The translations under genes were made by a program, and so were the position numbers. The notes under the pieces are model-generated. The model searched no databases. It worked only from the letters and a program-made list of their open reading frames with translations, and was not told the origin of the DNA. Below, piece by piece: positions 47,576 to 59,537 of a DNA stretch of 64,000 nucleotides (position 1 is its first letter; each line of letters begins with the position of its first letter). This stretch comes from Cristatella mucedo (taxonomy: Eukaryota; Bryozoa; Phylactolaemata; Cristatellidae): assembly GCA_009760855.2 (NCBI GenBank), contig WPIO01000040.1:2450501-2514500 (forward strand). The letters run 5' to 3'.

Positions 47576-47774
47576 TACTGCTCATATCTACACTCTGTGA
47601 CATCTCTCACCGAGGTAGGAGCTAAATTGATTTAGCGTCGTGCCAGTGATACTTGGGCATTTCAAGAGGCACTCCAAAAGAATCTGGTGCTAAAGAGTGC
47701 CAAATACTGCCGAGAGATGTAGGATTACTAGCAGTTATCCCACCCTGATCAGCATTGAGCAGAAGGTCGTTGTA

Positions 47775-48090
47775 AATCATCTCCTTAATGTCTTTCTAGG
47801 CACTTTACAAGTGCTGGAAAGGAAGGAACGGAAAGAGGGGAAGCTTCTCAATTGTTCAGCGATAGCTAAATAGATAAATAGCAATAGCACAATTTCAGCA
47901 TGTCAAGGGCAATTCTTGCTGTGCACACAGGCTGCGCGCTGCAGGCTGGTAGCTATAGTTTCTTTTTCAATGTCCCCAGCCAGGGGATAGCAAGTGGTGG
48001 TGTTGTGACGTCAGTCGTGAGTGAGCTCCAGGCTTTGGGAGCATGCGAACTGAAGGCACGGTCTGCAAAGGATTTGAGGTCGGTTAGAGG
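47775..48090 (-). mobile_element. LINE family 1 fragment (C-terminal coding and 3' UTR)
   Basis: TGTCTTTCTAGGCACTTTAC, then GAGCTCCAGGCTTTGGGAGC and GTCTGCAAAGGATTTGAGGT match the reversed C-terminal coding part (AFSS.APKAWSS). Confidence 0.65.
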
Positions 48091-48094
48091 CTCA

Positions 48095-48170
48095 GGTGAT
48101 AGCCGTTAAGGCCCTTCTGCTGTTATACAAACGAGGCTGTAAAAATCAGCTAATATTGATTGATTTACTT
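48095..48170 (+). mobile_element. SINE-B 3' fragment
   Basis: GATAGCCGTTAAGGCCCTTC, TGCTGTTATACAAACGAGGC, TGTAAAAATCAGCTAAT. Confidence 0.6.
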
Positions 48171-48298
48171 ATTTATGTGGCAGTTGCATTGTTTTCGGCC
48201 AACACCATTCACTAAAGAGTTTTGCACCAACTGAAAGCGTCCTATTGCACAGGACCTGCAAGACCTGCAAGTAGTAAGTTACTCAAATCTCGATGGGA

Positions 48299-48316
48299 TG
48301 GAGAGTGAGAGAGTGA

Positions 48317-48376
<60 letters not shown>

Positions 48377-48495
48377 TGAGAGAGAGATGAGAGAAAGAGA
48401 GAGAGAGCGAGAGAGAGAGAGAGAGAGAGAGAGAAAGAAAGAGACGAGAGAAAGAGAGAGAGAGAGAGAGAGATAGATGAGAGAAGAGAGATGAG
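48299..48495. repeat. (GA)n microsatellite
   Basis: About 195 bp of GA repeat with GAGT, AAAG and TGAGA interruptions. Confidence 0.95.
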
Positions 48496-49060
48496 AGTGT
48501 TTCCCTTTCTCTGCCCTCCTCCTCATCTGATTCATTGTGGATGCGACATCCTGGTCCCCGGGGCAGCGGGGCAGTGACTCCGTATCATCAGAGTCGCAGA
48601 GTTGCCAATCGGTTGCTGTGTATTTGTGGTGTGTTGCCTGGCAGCAAGGCCCCGGGGAGCAAGCATTTTTTTTTAGTCACAAGTCACGTGCTAAACCTGC
48701 TTTTCTGCATCTTTGAGCTTCCCCCTTTTGATGGGAATAAATGCAACCGCGGTGAGCAAATGCGCAGTGAGACGCCAATGATTATAATAGTTATACATAG
48801 TTATACACAACAATATATTAATTAATAAATAAGTAATACATTCTAATGTTTAATGCTACTAGTATTAATAGCCGGATAATGTGTCAGCAGCATAGAATGG
48901 CTGATCGCTGCTGTGCACCTGTAGCGACCCCTAAGCAGAGCAGCGCAGCGCCGGTGGCCCTGTGCGCTAGCTGGTGCACGGTGCATGGTGCGCGGTGCGC
49001 GAGCTTCTGCGTAGCTCTTCCGCCACGCTGTCGGGCAGCGCACTCACTCTCTAGTTGCAC

Positions 49061-49077
49061 TCACGTGACTCACGTGA
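49061..49077 (+). promoter_or_regulatory. Paired E-box motif upstream of the USP gene
   Basis: TCACGTGACTCACGTGA: two TCACGTGA palindromes nine bp apart. They are about 205 bp before the first resolved exon of the USP12/46 gene. This is the binding type of bHLH factors such as USF or MiT/TFE. The promoter role is inferred. Confidence 0.35.
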
Positions 49078-49282
49078 CATGGCTGTTGCCGACGTGTCGT
49101 GTGCGTGCGTGCACGCGCACACTTATGTAACCGTCGCGAAGCCGGTCGTGTGAATGTGCGTTTTTTGCATTTTGGCATCGAGATTTTGAATCGTTCTTAG
49201 CTGCGAGCTGCCACCGTGGCCTGGTTTGTCCTTGCGTCATCGGCGCTCGGGGCAATGTCATGCAAGTGTGCTCTCATTCTAG

Positions 49283-52200
49283 GGAGGTGGCACTTCACGG
49301 CTGGCAGACGACATCGGTGACGGGAAGCTCCCTGACAACGAGCACTACTTTGGCCTGGTGAACGTAAGACCGACACTCGTTGCTGCACGTTTCGGCTCGA
49401 CCTTTGATTGCTGGACTCGCTGTGCACCCTCATTGCCTGCTGCACTGTCTGCCGCCGCCGTGAACGTCAGCGTAATGTAATGTGTCTCTTCCTGCCCTTT
49501 GCTCCTCAAACCGTTGAGCACTTAGTGGGTGTGTTACAATTGAGCTTTACAATAGTGCTTTCTGCAGCACACTCTTACCTAGACTGTGGAACTCGCTTCC
49601 ACAATTTACAAGCAACGACAGCCACTCTCCTGCTGCCGTCTATGGCTCATCCTCTTTTCCAGCGGTCCTGAGCTGCTACTTCCAGGCTACTCACTGCCTC
49701 AACTGCTCTCCTGACTCTGCTATGCTTCCTACTCTCTCTCTCTGTGTTGCTTGAGATGAAGTCTGTTGGCTACCGAAAGCCGCTTAGGCTGTGAATGCGC
49801 TATGCAAAACTCTCCTGCATAACCACATAGTCTTTGTGGCTTGTGGAATTACAGACATTACATTACATATACATTACATCACCCCAAGCGACTTTCGGTG
49901 CGAATACGGTAGCCAGCAGGTTTCATCATAAGACAGCGAAGAGAAAGAGAGAATAATAGCCGAGTCAGTAGGGCAGTCGAAGAAGTGCAGCAGTGTATGG
50001 CAGCAGCGGCAGCAGGCAGCAGCAGCGCATGATGGTCGCCGGTGGCCACCTGCCAGTATGACCAGTTAGTATGTCCATGGCAAAAGAGAAGAGGAAATTC
50101 TGCGATTGTGTATAAACGCAGGGTATTACGTGTGATACAATAGATGCTTAAAACACATAATGGGTAAACTAATTTGCAGTGTAAAATATATAGTAAAATT
50201 GGTGCTTAGGAGAAATGTGCATGGTATATCGTATAGTTCCAAAGTGACCTCTCGTTAGACGACCACATCAGTTCCACAGTCAAATCTGCCTACTTTCAGC
50301 TACATAACATTGCTAAAATTCGGGCTTGTTTAGATAAGGATACCACGTCTAAGTTGGTCCATGCATTTGTGAAATCCCGTCTTGACTTCTGTAACTCACT
50401 GCTTGCTGGCCTACCGGCATGTGCAATCAGGTGATTGCAGCTGGTGCAAAACTCTGCAGCTAGGCTTATCTGTCGTGAGCGGCGCAGTTGCCACATCACA
50501 CCACTTCTTGCCGACCTGCATCGGCTCCCAGTCAAGCAACGCATCGACTTCTAGGTTTTGTCACTCACTTTTAGGTCCCTTCATTTTTTGGCTCCAGCCT
50601 ACCTATCAGAACTACTCCGCACCAGGCTAAGCATCGTAACACCTGCTTTTCGGAATTTAATCGTTTACCTATACTTCATAGGAACCTCAAATCCTTTGGA
50701 GACCATGCATTTAGTTTGTATGCTCCCAAAGCCTGGAACTCACTCCCGACTTGCGTCAGAACATCCCCCGACTTTACCGCATTTAAAAAGAACTTAAAAA
50801 CACCTATTTAGGACAGCGTTTAGTGGGTCCCCGTGATTCGTCCTTGATGTGTTTATGCGTGCTGACACTGTGCATGCTGCCACTAACCACACTTGCATGC
50901 TAACCCTGTACACGTCAGCCCTAACCATATTATTCATGTTGTTTATCAAGCATGATATTGCTCACGATTCAGTCGCGTTTCCCTTTACAGCAAATGTGAA
51001 GCGCCTAGAAAGAGATTGAGTTCTCTCAGGGCGCTTTATCGAGTGCATTATTATCATTATTATAGTCAAGTGAGGTTAAGGGCCTTCCACCGCAGGGAGG
51101 TACCACCGCATCAACGTACATCTACACCTGTACAGGCCTGTACAGATAGAGGACATCGAGCTCATTCGTTGGCTGAAGCTGAAGGAAAAGGAAAATACTG
51201 GCGGCGTAACGCTATTGCAACTGCTAAATATTATATTTATAGCAGTTGCTATTGCTAACGGCTCGGCTCGCGTGAACTCGAGAGCAGTTTTAGCATCTCA
51301 TTCATGTAAACCAGACTGCTTACGTGACAGGTCTTATGCCATCCAGCTATTGTGCAAATTCACTTTTATTATTGCTACTAGCATCATCATGATTCTCCGA
51401 TGCCTCACTTAAGCAGCTATCCACCCTCCCCAGATTCGTTACTGGATGTATTTGAACTCAAAAAAAACAATTGAGCTCGAGCCACTGCAGCGAGCTCTTG
51501 TCACAGCACGGCAGCTCGACTTGTGGACAAGCAATGCCGAAAATTCGAATTTGCCTCGCGGCCGTAGGATCGTTGTTGGTTTCCGGTTGATCGGCGATCT
51601 CGGCTCGAAACGATGTGCAAACATATAAGAGCCGATCTAACAGCCTCATTTGCATAATTTAATGCAATGTAGCTGCAGAAGAGCCTTGATGGCTATCACT
51701 GCCCCTTGCAGGTGGCAATTAAGGATCGCCCACTGCAGGATTCGAGGCCACGACCTCGGTCGTGAAGAGCAAGCACTTTATCTCCTGGGCTGTCACGACC
51801 CATTTAAATGTAGTGGGATTCAGGCGCGTCCTCTTTCCCCGCCTACCTTGCCGGCTTGGCAAGGGACTACAGGCCAGCTTAGGCCTCGAGACGATCAGAC
51901 GTCCTCCAGTCCTTCACCTTGACGACTGCTGCACCGTCGAGTTCTTTGCCTGAGCGCATGCAGCAAGCTAACCGGCTCAGAGACACGCTCCCCTTTCGGA
52001 TTGCCTAGCTGTGCCGGAGAGCTTGGCTCCGGTGGCAGGGGCGATTGAGGACCCTGAGCCTGCCGCATGCATCCACAAGCCCGATTATTTCGGACAATCG
52101 CCAGTCCGCGAACAAAGGATTAAAAGAAAGCAATGCAACTCCAAGCTAGACGAACGGCTACGTGCACCAATTGAAAAAAAGAAAAGCTGTTGTAGCCCGT

Positions 52201-55200
52201 AGAAGATCCTGCACGTAGGTCCTCGTTTTTCTTGTGCGGCTCATTAGCTTGCCGGTCGTGACCGCCGCCGAGGTTCAGCGAGTGCTCTTGCTTTGACATG
52301 TCCCGCACTGCCAATGATGGCACACGCCACATTCTCGCAAGTCTGGAGCCTAGTGACTCTACACTCGGCCCTTGCTTAAGCTTCATCGATCGTGTTCAGT
52401 GGGGGGGGGGCGGCAGACGTGAGGAAAATGGCAAATTTGGGGTACATTTCCTCGGTGTCGAGGCAATCTCGCTTCGAGGTATTTTGTCTCGTGCTGTGAG
52501 CCGTGTCTGCCGACGAGCTCCATGTGCCCCACGTGCTCTTCTGCTTTTTTGCAGTTTGGCAACACGTGCTATTGCAACTCGGTCTTGCAAGCACTGTATT
52601 ACTGTCGGCCGTTTCGGGACAGCGTACTGCAGCACCATCGGCAGCAGCAGAGGAGCGGTGGACACAAAAGGGAAACCCTGCTGACATGCCTGGGCGACCT
52701 GTTCCACACCGTGGCCACGCAGAAGAAGAAGACGGGCACGATTGCGCCGAAGAAATTCGTCCAGAAACTTCGGAAGGAGAACGGTACGGTCGTCGGTGGC
52801 GGCCGACGTCCAGTCTCTCCAGAGCTCCTTTTTCTTTTCATTTCGGTCGCAAGCTTTTTTTTTGTCTGTGGCAAGGTTTGTCGACCCAACGTTTGATACA
52901 TTCGCGATGGCTTGATCGGGTGCCCCCCTTGTGAGAGTCGGGGGACGGAGCTGTAATGCTATCCATATTGTGTGGCGCTGAACGCACGAAAGAATGTGAA
53001 CTCGCACCGTCAGAACCGGCAGGCCTTGACAGTGTATCACCCCAATTCGACTGTTCAGTTGTCAACAATTCAGTTCAACTACTGGGGGCGCTTAGCCCCT
53101 TGTGTATTAAGCATCAGTCATCAGTCAGACGCCAAGGAAGTCTGAGCCGAGATAACTAGCCCTAGCTGAATGTATAGCGCAGCCAAGTAGCTTCTGCTCA
53201 TGTAGACACACAAAAAATGTCAGGCCTCTTGCTTGCTTGAGGTCATCAGTCAAATATGTCATCTATCCATCTAGTATTGAGGTGGGAACCGTGGGAAAGT
53301 TGACCTCCCCAGCTGACCCGTACTCCCCACCCAGTTATAAACCGATCGAGTTGCCAATTTGCTTTAAGGAGCTGAGGGCAAAGAATGCCACCATTGGGGC
53401 CTTGAACTCAGATTACTTGCAACCGGACCGTACGAAGCCGTGTAGTGTGGACACGCATGCAAGCGCATGCCCGTGAAAAATCACGAGAAATTGTACTGTG
53501 GCATTACAATTCAGGCCTGAGTATCTGCTGACTTAGTGGTAAGCCCAGCTTAGTCGGTGAGCCCAGCCTGCCTGTGACTCCATATCGAGATCTGAGCCGT
53601 GATGGCACACTAGCTAAGGGGGTTGCTCTTCACGACCTCGGTCCCGAGGTAGTGAAGGCTCGAATTCTGCTGTGAGCGATCCTTTATTGCCGCTGCAAGC
53701 GTTGGTTATAGTATATAGGGCTCTTCTGCCGTACGCAAAAAGAGGCTGTTAAATCAGCTAGTATCTTTTTAAGGGCTCAAATCTTACCCCAGTCACTTTC
53801 TGTTTTTTGACCGTATAAGTGGGATGTTTGCCGAACGTCGGCCCCGGCCAGTTTCAGCCCCTCAAGTATGACAAAAATTATGAAAGAGAAAAATCACCTT
53901 GGATTTAAATGAATTTTTTTTATTACAAATCTCTTTAATCACAACATTTTTGTATGAATCTGTGGGATAAATATAGATGATCGTGTGACTGTCATATCTA
54001 CCCTTGCTAGAGTGTATCCTGTGCTAAGACCCACTAAGGTCTTCGATCATGCATGCACCTGTTGCCCCAATTTTGGTTACAATGATAAAGATGGCGGTGC
54101 ATGCATACAGTTATTTATCAGAGTGCACATTTTTATGCACATATTCATATTTTCATATCCATTCATAATTTTCATTTTTATTTTTGTACAGTGTGTGTTT
54201 GCCGTACTATAGATTCGATCTCTCTTTGTTTTGGTACTTACAGGCGTTGATTGCATTAACTTCCAGCAGCAGCAGCTTCCGGCCTGTAACGTTGCCCTGG
54301 GGCGCCTGGTGGGGAGCCTGGCTGCCATGGATTCTGGCCGATTTTCTGATTTCATGCTTCTGTTCCGACGATCTCTCGCTGATTCTCTCCGAGTTTGAAA
54401 GGTCTGATGGTCAGACCGGAAGCCCCTCTCCACCCCCCCTCTGTCTCCCTGTCTCTGTCTCCCTTTCTCTCTTGGCTCAGCTCTTCTGTGGATGAAAGAT
54501 CATCTGTGGCTTGTGTCATTGTGTGCAGCCACCGGTCGTTACACAGCCTTTGCATGCATTAATCCCCTGTGGCAGAGGCCAGTGTTTGACAGACGGTCGT
54601 CTCGGAGCAGGTTTGTATGTTTCTATCGGTTCATGGGACAGCCAGCGACACACACCGACGGAGAGTGCTGACCCTATGAGGGTGGTGTAGGAAACCTCGA
54701 GACACTGGCGGTAGTTATATGACTATGGGCCATTTTGTAACATTTGATGCACCGAAATTCTACTTTTATTCGACGCATTTGACTTTGTGGACGGAATGCA
54801 CTCTGGGGACGCAAGTCTGATTCATTACCAGAGCGCGCCTGCATTTAACTAACCACGTATTATGGATGTGCAGTGGCTCTAGTGCTCATCTATTGCTGCC
54901 TAATGCACGAAATTCGTGCTCGTTATTTCAGAGCTTTTTGATAACTACATGCAACAAGATGCGCACGAATTTTTGAACTACTTACTTAACACGATTGCCG
55001 ACACGCTTCAAGGTTAGCCGTTCAGCCAGCTTTTGTTGCCGAGCTTATTCCTGGCGTCTTGCTGCAGGTGTCTGTGACCCGCCATTGCCAGAAGAATTAG
55101 GCCGCTGTATCTAGATTTCAAAATGTATTCATGCTTCTATTGCTGACACTTCTCTGTTTACTTGCAGCTGAGCGCGAAAGCACAAATCACCGGGTGACCA

Positions 55201-55591
55201 ATGGCACCATTGGCAGCGGCCAATCGAAACCTCCGCAGGCTCGCAGGTCTGAGCCCACGTGGGTGCACGACCTCTTTCAGGGCACTCTCACCAATGAGAC
55301 GAGATGCTTAAACTGTGAGACGGTAGGCACGAGATCAAGCACAGCTTGGGCTGCTTCGCTGTGCCGGCCAAATGCTTTCTTTCTATTTTTTCTTTCCAAG
55401 AGCTAAGCTTTCCTTGCATCCTTGGACATCTTCAGCTGCCGAACCGTGGCCCCTGCTGCTAATGGCTGCTGCTTCCTGCTCCTGCTCCCTGGTTCCTGCT
55501 GGTGCTGCTGCTGCAGGAATGGGAAACAGCCCTTGCTGCCAATGTTGAGCAGTGACATCAGGTCGTTGTACATGGCACAACGTCACACATC

Positions 55592-55632
<41 letters not shown>

Positions 55633-55806
55633 CCAGGTTAGCAGCAAAGATGAGGATTTCCTCGACCTTTCTGTGGATGTATACAGCAATACGTCCATAA
55701 CGCACTGCTTGCGCGACTTCAGCAACACTGAGACGCTGTGCAACGAACACAAATACTACTGTGAGGTGTGCTGTAGCAAGCAGGAGGCCCAAAAAAAGTA
55801 AGTATG

Positions 55807-55877
<71 letters not shown>

Positions 55878-56686
55878 CAGACACAGAGAGAGACGGACAG
55901 ACAGACAGAAAGAGAGAGAGAGAGAGAGAGACAGGCAGGGAGACAGAGACAGAGATGGGAAGAGGGTGAGAGAAAGAGAGTGAGAGACAGAGAAATAGAC
56001 AGAGAGCAGAGCAGAGAAGAGCAATGAGACAGACAGATTGTAGAGCAAATGAAAGAAGAGAGCTTAGGAGGGGAGGAGAAGGAGGACGCATGCTGTGGCA
56101 TTCTGAGGAGCCGCTGGCGTGATTGCATTTCGATTAGCAGCTACCGGCCTAGGCGGCAGCTGCTGCCGCTTTGCATGACGGTCACGTGCCACACGATGGT
56201 CACGTGCCAGCTCGTGCCCGCCCTTCCGTCTGCCTGTCTCCTCCCTTAGGATGCGAGTGAAAAAGCAGCCTCACATCTTGGCCCTGCATCTCAAGCGCTT
56301 CAAGTACGTGGACTCGCTGCAGCGGTACACCAAGCTCACCTACCGAGTCGCCTTCTCCTTCGAACTTCGGCTGTTCATCACCGTAAGAGCGCTGCTGCCT
56401 CCGCCCACCGCCGTAAGAGCGCTGCTGCCTCCGCCCACCGCCGCCGCTGCTGCTGCTGCTGAGGCGCCCGCTCAGCGAGGCTGCTGTACCGAGCGTCAAT
56501 CGCTGCTTCCTGGGGGTTTAAGTTGCTCACAACTTTACGACCGAGCGTCATGGCCTCAAAATGTGCTGCGGCACGTGCACAATTTCGGATAGAGATTTAA
56601 GTTTTAGTGGGGTGGCAGAGGCTGATGAATTATGTACTCATATTGCTGTTTTATTTTATTTTTAATTTTCCGCCGACTGGGTCTCT

Positions 56687-56774
<88 letters not shown>

Positions 56775-57371
56775 GTCTCTCTGTCTCTCTCTGTCTCTGT
56801 CTCTCTCACTCTGCGTCTGGGCTGCCCGGGCCGTCGGCTCAGCTTCGCTCAGCAAGGGGGTAGGGCAGGGTAGCTAATTCGGTCACGTGCTTCGCCATCA
56901 ACAGTCGGTCGCGTCGAAGCTGCATGAGGTAGTGGCGACAAGAACCGGACGTAGGTATATCTCTCTCTCTCACTTTCAGTCAGAGGACGCCACCAGCCCG
57001 GAGCGCCTGTACGACCTCGTCGCCGTGGTCGTGCACTGCGGCACAGGCCCCAACCGAGGCCACTACGTCACGCTGGTGAAAAGTAGCGGCCAATGGCTGC
57101 TTTTCGACGACGACTTTGTCGACGTAAGCTCCGCCGCCCGCCCGCTGCTGCTGCTGTGGAGCCTAGGCCGAGGCGTCGCAACGGCGTCGTAACGAGGCTC
57201 TCAAGCGATCTCGGCTTCGTTAGGTGACCGGATGTGAAGCGCTACCTCTCGTCTGTCTCGTTGCAGAAGGTGGACGCGACCACCATCGAGGATTTCTACG
57301 GCCTCACGGCCGACTCGAACAAGAACTCGGAGGCCGGCTACATCCTCTTCTACCAGGCGCGCGAGCCTTAG
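49283..57371 (+). CDS. USP46: Ubiquitin-specific protease of the USP12/USP46 type
   Basis: Resolved coding exons: 49283-49363, 52555-52783, 54932-55012, 55168-55322, 55637-55797, 56250-56382, 56980-57123 and 57267-57371. All introns are GT-AG with phases 0, 1, 1, 0, 2, 0, 0. They give 362 codons plus stop; vertebrate USP46/USP12 are about 366-370 aa. The Cys box is NEHYFGLVN joined to [20 protein letters not shown] (nucleophile is the C of NTCY). [20 protein letters not shown], zinc-site CLNCET and [21 protein letters not shown], and the His box [17 protein letters not shown] with LLFDDDFVD follow. It ends [11 protein letters not shown]. This enzyme cleaves ubiquitin from substrates, and family members need WDR48/UAF1 and WDR20 for full activity. 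The initiator Met exon is not certain (see findings). Introns contain LINE, SINE and microsatellites. All catalytic residues are present. Confidence 0.95.
49575..49880 (+). mobile_element. LINE family 2 3' fragment in USP intron
   Basis: AGACTGTGGAACTCGCTTCC, GTCTGTTGGCTACCGAAAGC, CACATAGTCTTTGTGGCTTG, ending ACAGACATTACATTACATAT. Confidence 0.8.
49881..50010 (-). mobile_element. Inverted LINE family 2 3' fragment in USP intron
   Basis: CGGTAGCCAGCAGGTTTCAT, AGCGAAGAGAAAGAGAGAAT and GAGTCAGTAGGGCAGTCGAA match the minus-strand 3' region of the LINE at 10.8 kb. It meets the previous fragment tail to tail. Confidence 0.55.
50236..51064 (+). mobile_element. CR1/L2-type LINE family 1, C-terminal half, in USP intron
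   Basis: Encodes (with breaks) [62 protein letters not shown] and the C-terminal [20 protein letters not shown]. It then has the canonical 3' stem and ATT tail. Same strand as the gene. It retains the segment lost in the copies at 2.2 and 17.2 kb. Confidence 0.85.
51633..51805 (-). mobile_element. SINE-B in USP intron, minus orientation
   Basis: AACAGCCTCATTTGCATAAT, AGAAGAGCCTTGATGGCTAT, CCTTGCAGGTGGCAATTAAG, GAGGCCACGACCTCGGTCGT. Confidence 0.75.
53598..53765 (+). mobile_element. SINE-B in USP intron
   Basis: CACGACCTCGGTCCCGAGGT, GGCTCGAATTCTGCTGTGAG, GATCCTTTATTGCCGCTGCA, AAGAGGCTGTTAAATCAGCT. Confidence 0.7.
55593..55630. repeat. (CT)n tract at the 3' end of a USP intron
   Basis: CT repeat followed by GTGTGTGTGTCCAG, directly before exon 55637-55797. 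It serves as the polypyrimidine tract. Confidence 0.9.
55808..55872. repeat. (GA)n tract right after a USP splice donor
   Basis: GA repeat that starts 10 bp after exon 55637-55797 (donor GTAAGT), followed by more purine-rich repeat to about 56040. Confidence 0.95.
56689..56813. repeat. (CT)n and CTCTGT repeat in USP intron
   Basis: About 75 bp of CT, then CTCTGT units, in the intron before exon 56980-57123. Confidence 0.95.
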
Positions 57372-58884
57372 AAGGTGACGAAGCCCTAGTTGCCTCGGCC
57401 GATGCACCAGCGGTGGGAGGCGCCGGCTGGGGCGACCGGTCGTCGCTCCGACTGACCGCCGCGACGCTTCGTCTGGAGTGAGCGTCGTCCCTTGGCGCGT
57501 TCCCTTGGCCGTCGAGCAGGCGCCATCGCCTGTTTGCTACAATGGCGGCGGCGGAAGCAGGCAGGAAGGAAGCAGCTCGAGGAGCCCCAACACGAGCAGC
57601 AGCCGGCGGCTGCCAATCTCTCACCGTCGCTCCGTCAGCTCAGGCCGAGGCCGCCGCCGCGGCCGCTGCAGCATCTGCCTCTCTCTCTCACTCTGCGTCT
57701 TGTCGTGTTTCTCTCTTTCATTGTCTCGGCTGACCGTGTGTGAACCGCTTGCCGCTTTGCCCGGACGGACACGTCGGCGTGTCACCTTGAGCTGCCCACA
57801 CACTGGGGCATCGTTTCGGCCGAAGCCTGCATTCGCGGTGCGAACTCGTCGCGTGAGTGAGCCGCCGCCTCTGAAGCTCCGTGCGACGTCCGCTCGCTTC
57901 GAGAGCGGCTCTGAGCTCGACGAGCCCTCCCTCCCCATTGACGCGACGCGATTGTCGTCAATGTGCAAGGCCGTCGCATCGCGCTCTCGTGCCGCGTGGC
58001 GGCGGCACTTGCACCTGCTGCTGCGCCACTTTCAGCGGACTGCTGGCAAGCGCGCGCCACGCCTTTTCGGGTGGCCGCGTGCGCGCCGTCGCTTGCAAAG
58101 TCGCCACATCCGATGGCGCCGCACAGTTGTCGCTGAGCCCCAGCCGATCGCTGTACGTACAGTGCAGCCCCCCCCCCGAAGACACGTAAGTGTCGTCCAG
58201 GCTGTGGTTGACTAATAGACGTAAGTCAATAGGAGTGGACACAGTGGCAGTGCCGCCCGCAGGCAGCTGCAGAATGGCTCGCGCGCCGCCACGGCTCTGC
58301 CTGCGCAGTTTAAAGGCGTCTGTTCGCACCCTTTTTTTTCCTGTGCCCGAAAAGTGATCGAAGCAGCAGCCGGCAGGTCGCTGCCCGGAGCGCAGCCGAC
58401 GCTGGTGATGGTCGCATCCTCGCCCTCCTTGTTCGGCTGCTCGAGCGAGAGTGTGCGCTCACTTTGCGTTGGCTGGTCGCTCACGTGTTTCTGCTCTGAT
58501 GACGTTTGCTGCTATCGTGGATGCAGCGAGCAGTTCTGATGCTCATTCTTCGCCAGCGGCCCAGCCAGCCCGACCCTGAGTGCTGCTCTCAGTCCTTGGC
58601 TATGCTATGGACTTGCATTTCGAGTTCTTGAATACGTTCACGTGGCCGAAACTGCAGAGCCCGAGCTCACAGAGGAAAGGGCCTAAAGGGACGTAACTAT
58701 ATCTATGCACCTCCCCTCCCCCCCCCCGAGGGTGCTTATGGCATTGGCAAGTTATGGGTACGATTATTTTGAGTCAAAACCACTGCAACTCGGTGTCAGC
58801 GGTGCCGACGAAAAATGTGTCGAGTTTTTAAAAGTTCTAAACGTGGCAGGCCGGTCGCTTAACTAATTCGAAACTTTCGTCCCA
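57372..58884. other. Probable USP 3' UTR and GC-rich flank, no further gene recognised
   Basis: Follows the USP stop codon. I found no AATAAA close to the stop, so the 3' end of the transcript is unknown. Open frames on both strands (up to 245 codons, 57478-58215) are Arg/Ser/Ala-rich and show no motif. Confidence 0.4.
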
Positions 58885-59407
58885 GGTCATTCCTTTGCTG
58901 GCATATTGGCAGCGGCTCCCGGTCGAACGGCAGATGAAGCTTGATTTCCCTTTCGCTAAATTGACGTTGAAATACATCCACTTTGCTGGCGGATGTGGGG
59001 CTGACAGATACATAGCACGTCTCGATTCTGGGTGGCCCTCACCAAGCATCCGGGCACTTCATTATTTCAGCAGTTCCCGCTTGACTGGTTAATATAATTA
59101 ATATAATTTCAGTTAATATAATTAAAATAATTTCCCGCTTAACTTCTTGATTCGCTCCTCGACTGCTGAATATTAGGATTAGCGCACGCATTGCCATTCT
59201 TGAAGCCTGAATAGGGCTCATTATTTTAGATACATTTAGATACATACATTTAGAGAGAACCTACAAACCCAGCTGTTGATGGCAGCATTTGCTTTGTCCT
59301 TGCGAATTGTTCCTTGTCTGCTCATGCTTGTTGAAGCTGTGCATGTTATCAATCAACGAATTGACTTAATTTCTCTCAGGGCGTTACACACGTTTTATTA
59401 CTATTAG
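58885..59407 (+). mobile_element. Strongly decayed LINE family 1 C-terminal and 3' end
   Basis: Plus-strand frame reads YWQRLPVERQMKLDF..AKLTLKYIHFAG, echoing [27 protein letters not shown] of family 1. The 3' stem remnant GACTTAATTTCTCTCAGGGC and an ATT-like tail are at 59360-59407. Confidence 0.6.
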
Positions 59408-59531
59408 TGTTGGTCGCGTTGCCTATCGGTAAAGTCACAGTAGGGTTGATGCCGGGCAAGTGCCTACAAAATCATGCATCTCTCGGGCTTGTATATGACC
59501 CAAGTCGCACGCTCAGCAATGTGTAAAAAGT

Positions 59532-59537
59532 TTTATT
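59532..59537 (-). promoter_or_regulatory. Candidate SPCS3 poly(A) signal
   Basis: AATAAA on the minus strand, about 213 bp after the SPCS3 stop codon; the nearest one I see. Confidence 0.5.

Noticed and set aside
57478-58215. 245-codon open frame downstream of the USP gene
   Set aside because: Low-complexity Arg/Ser/Ala sequence in GC-rich DNA, with a competing open frame on the other strand. More likely 3' UTR or flank.
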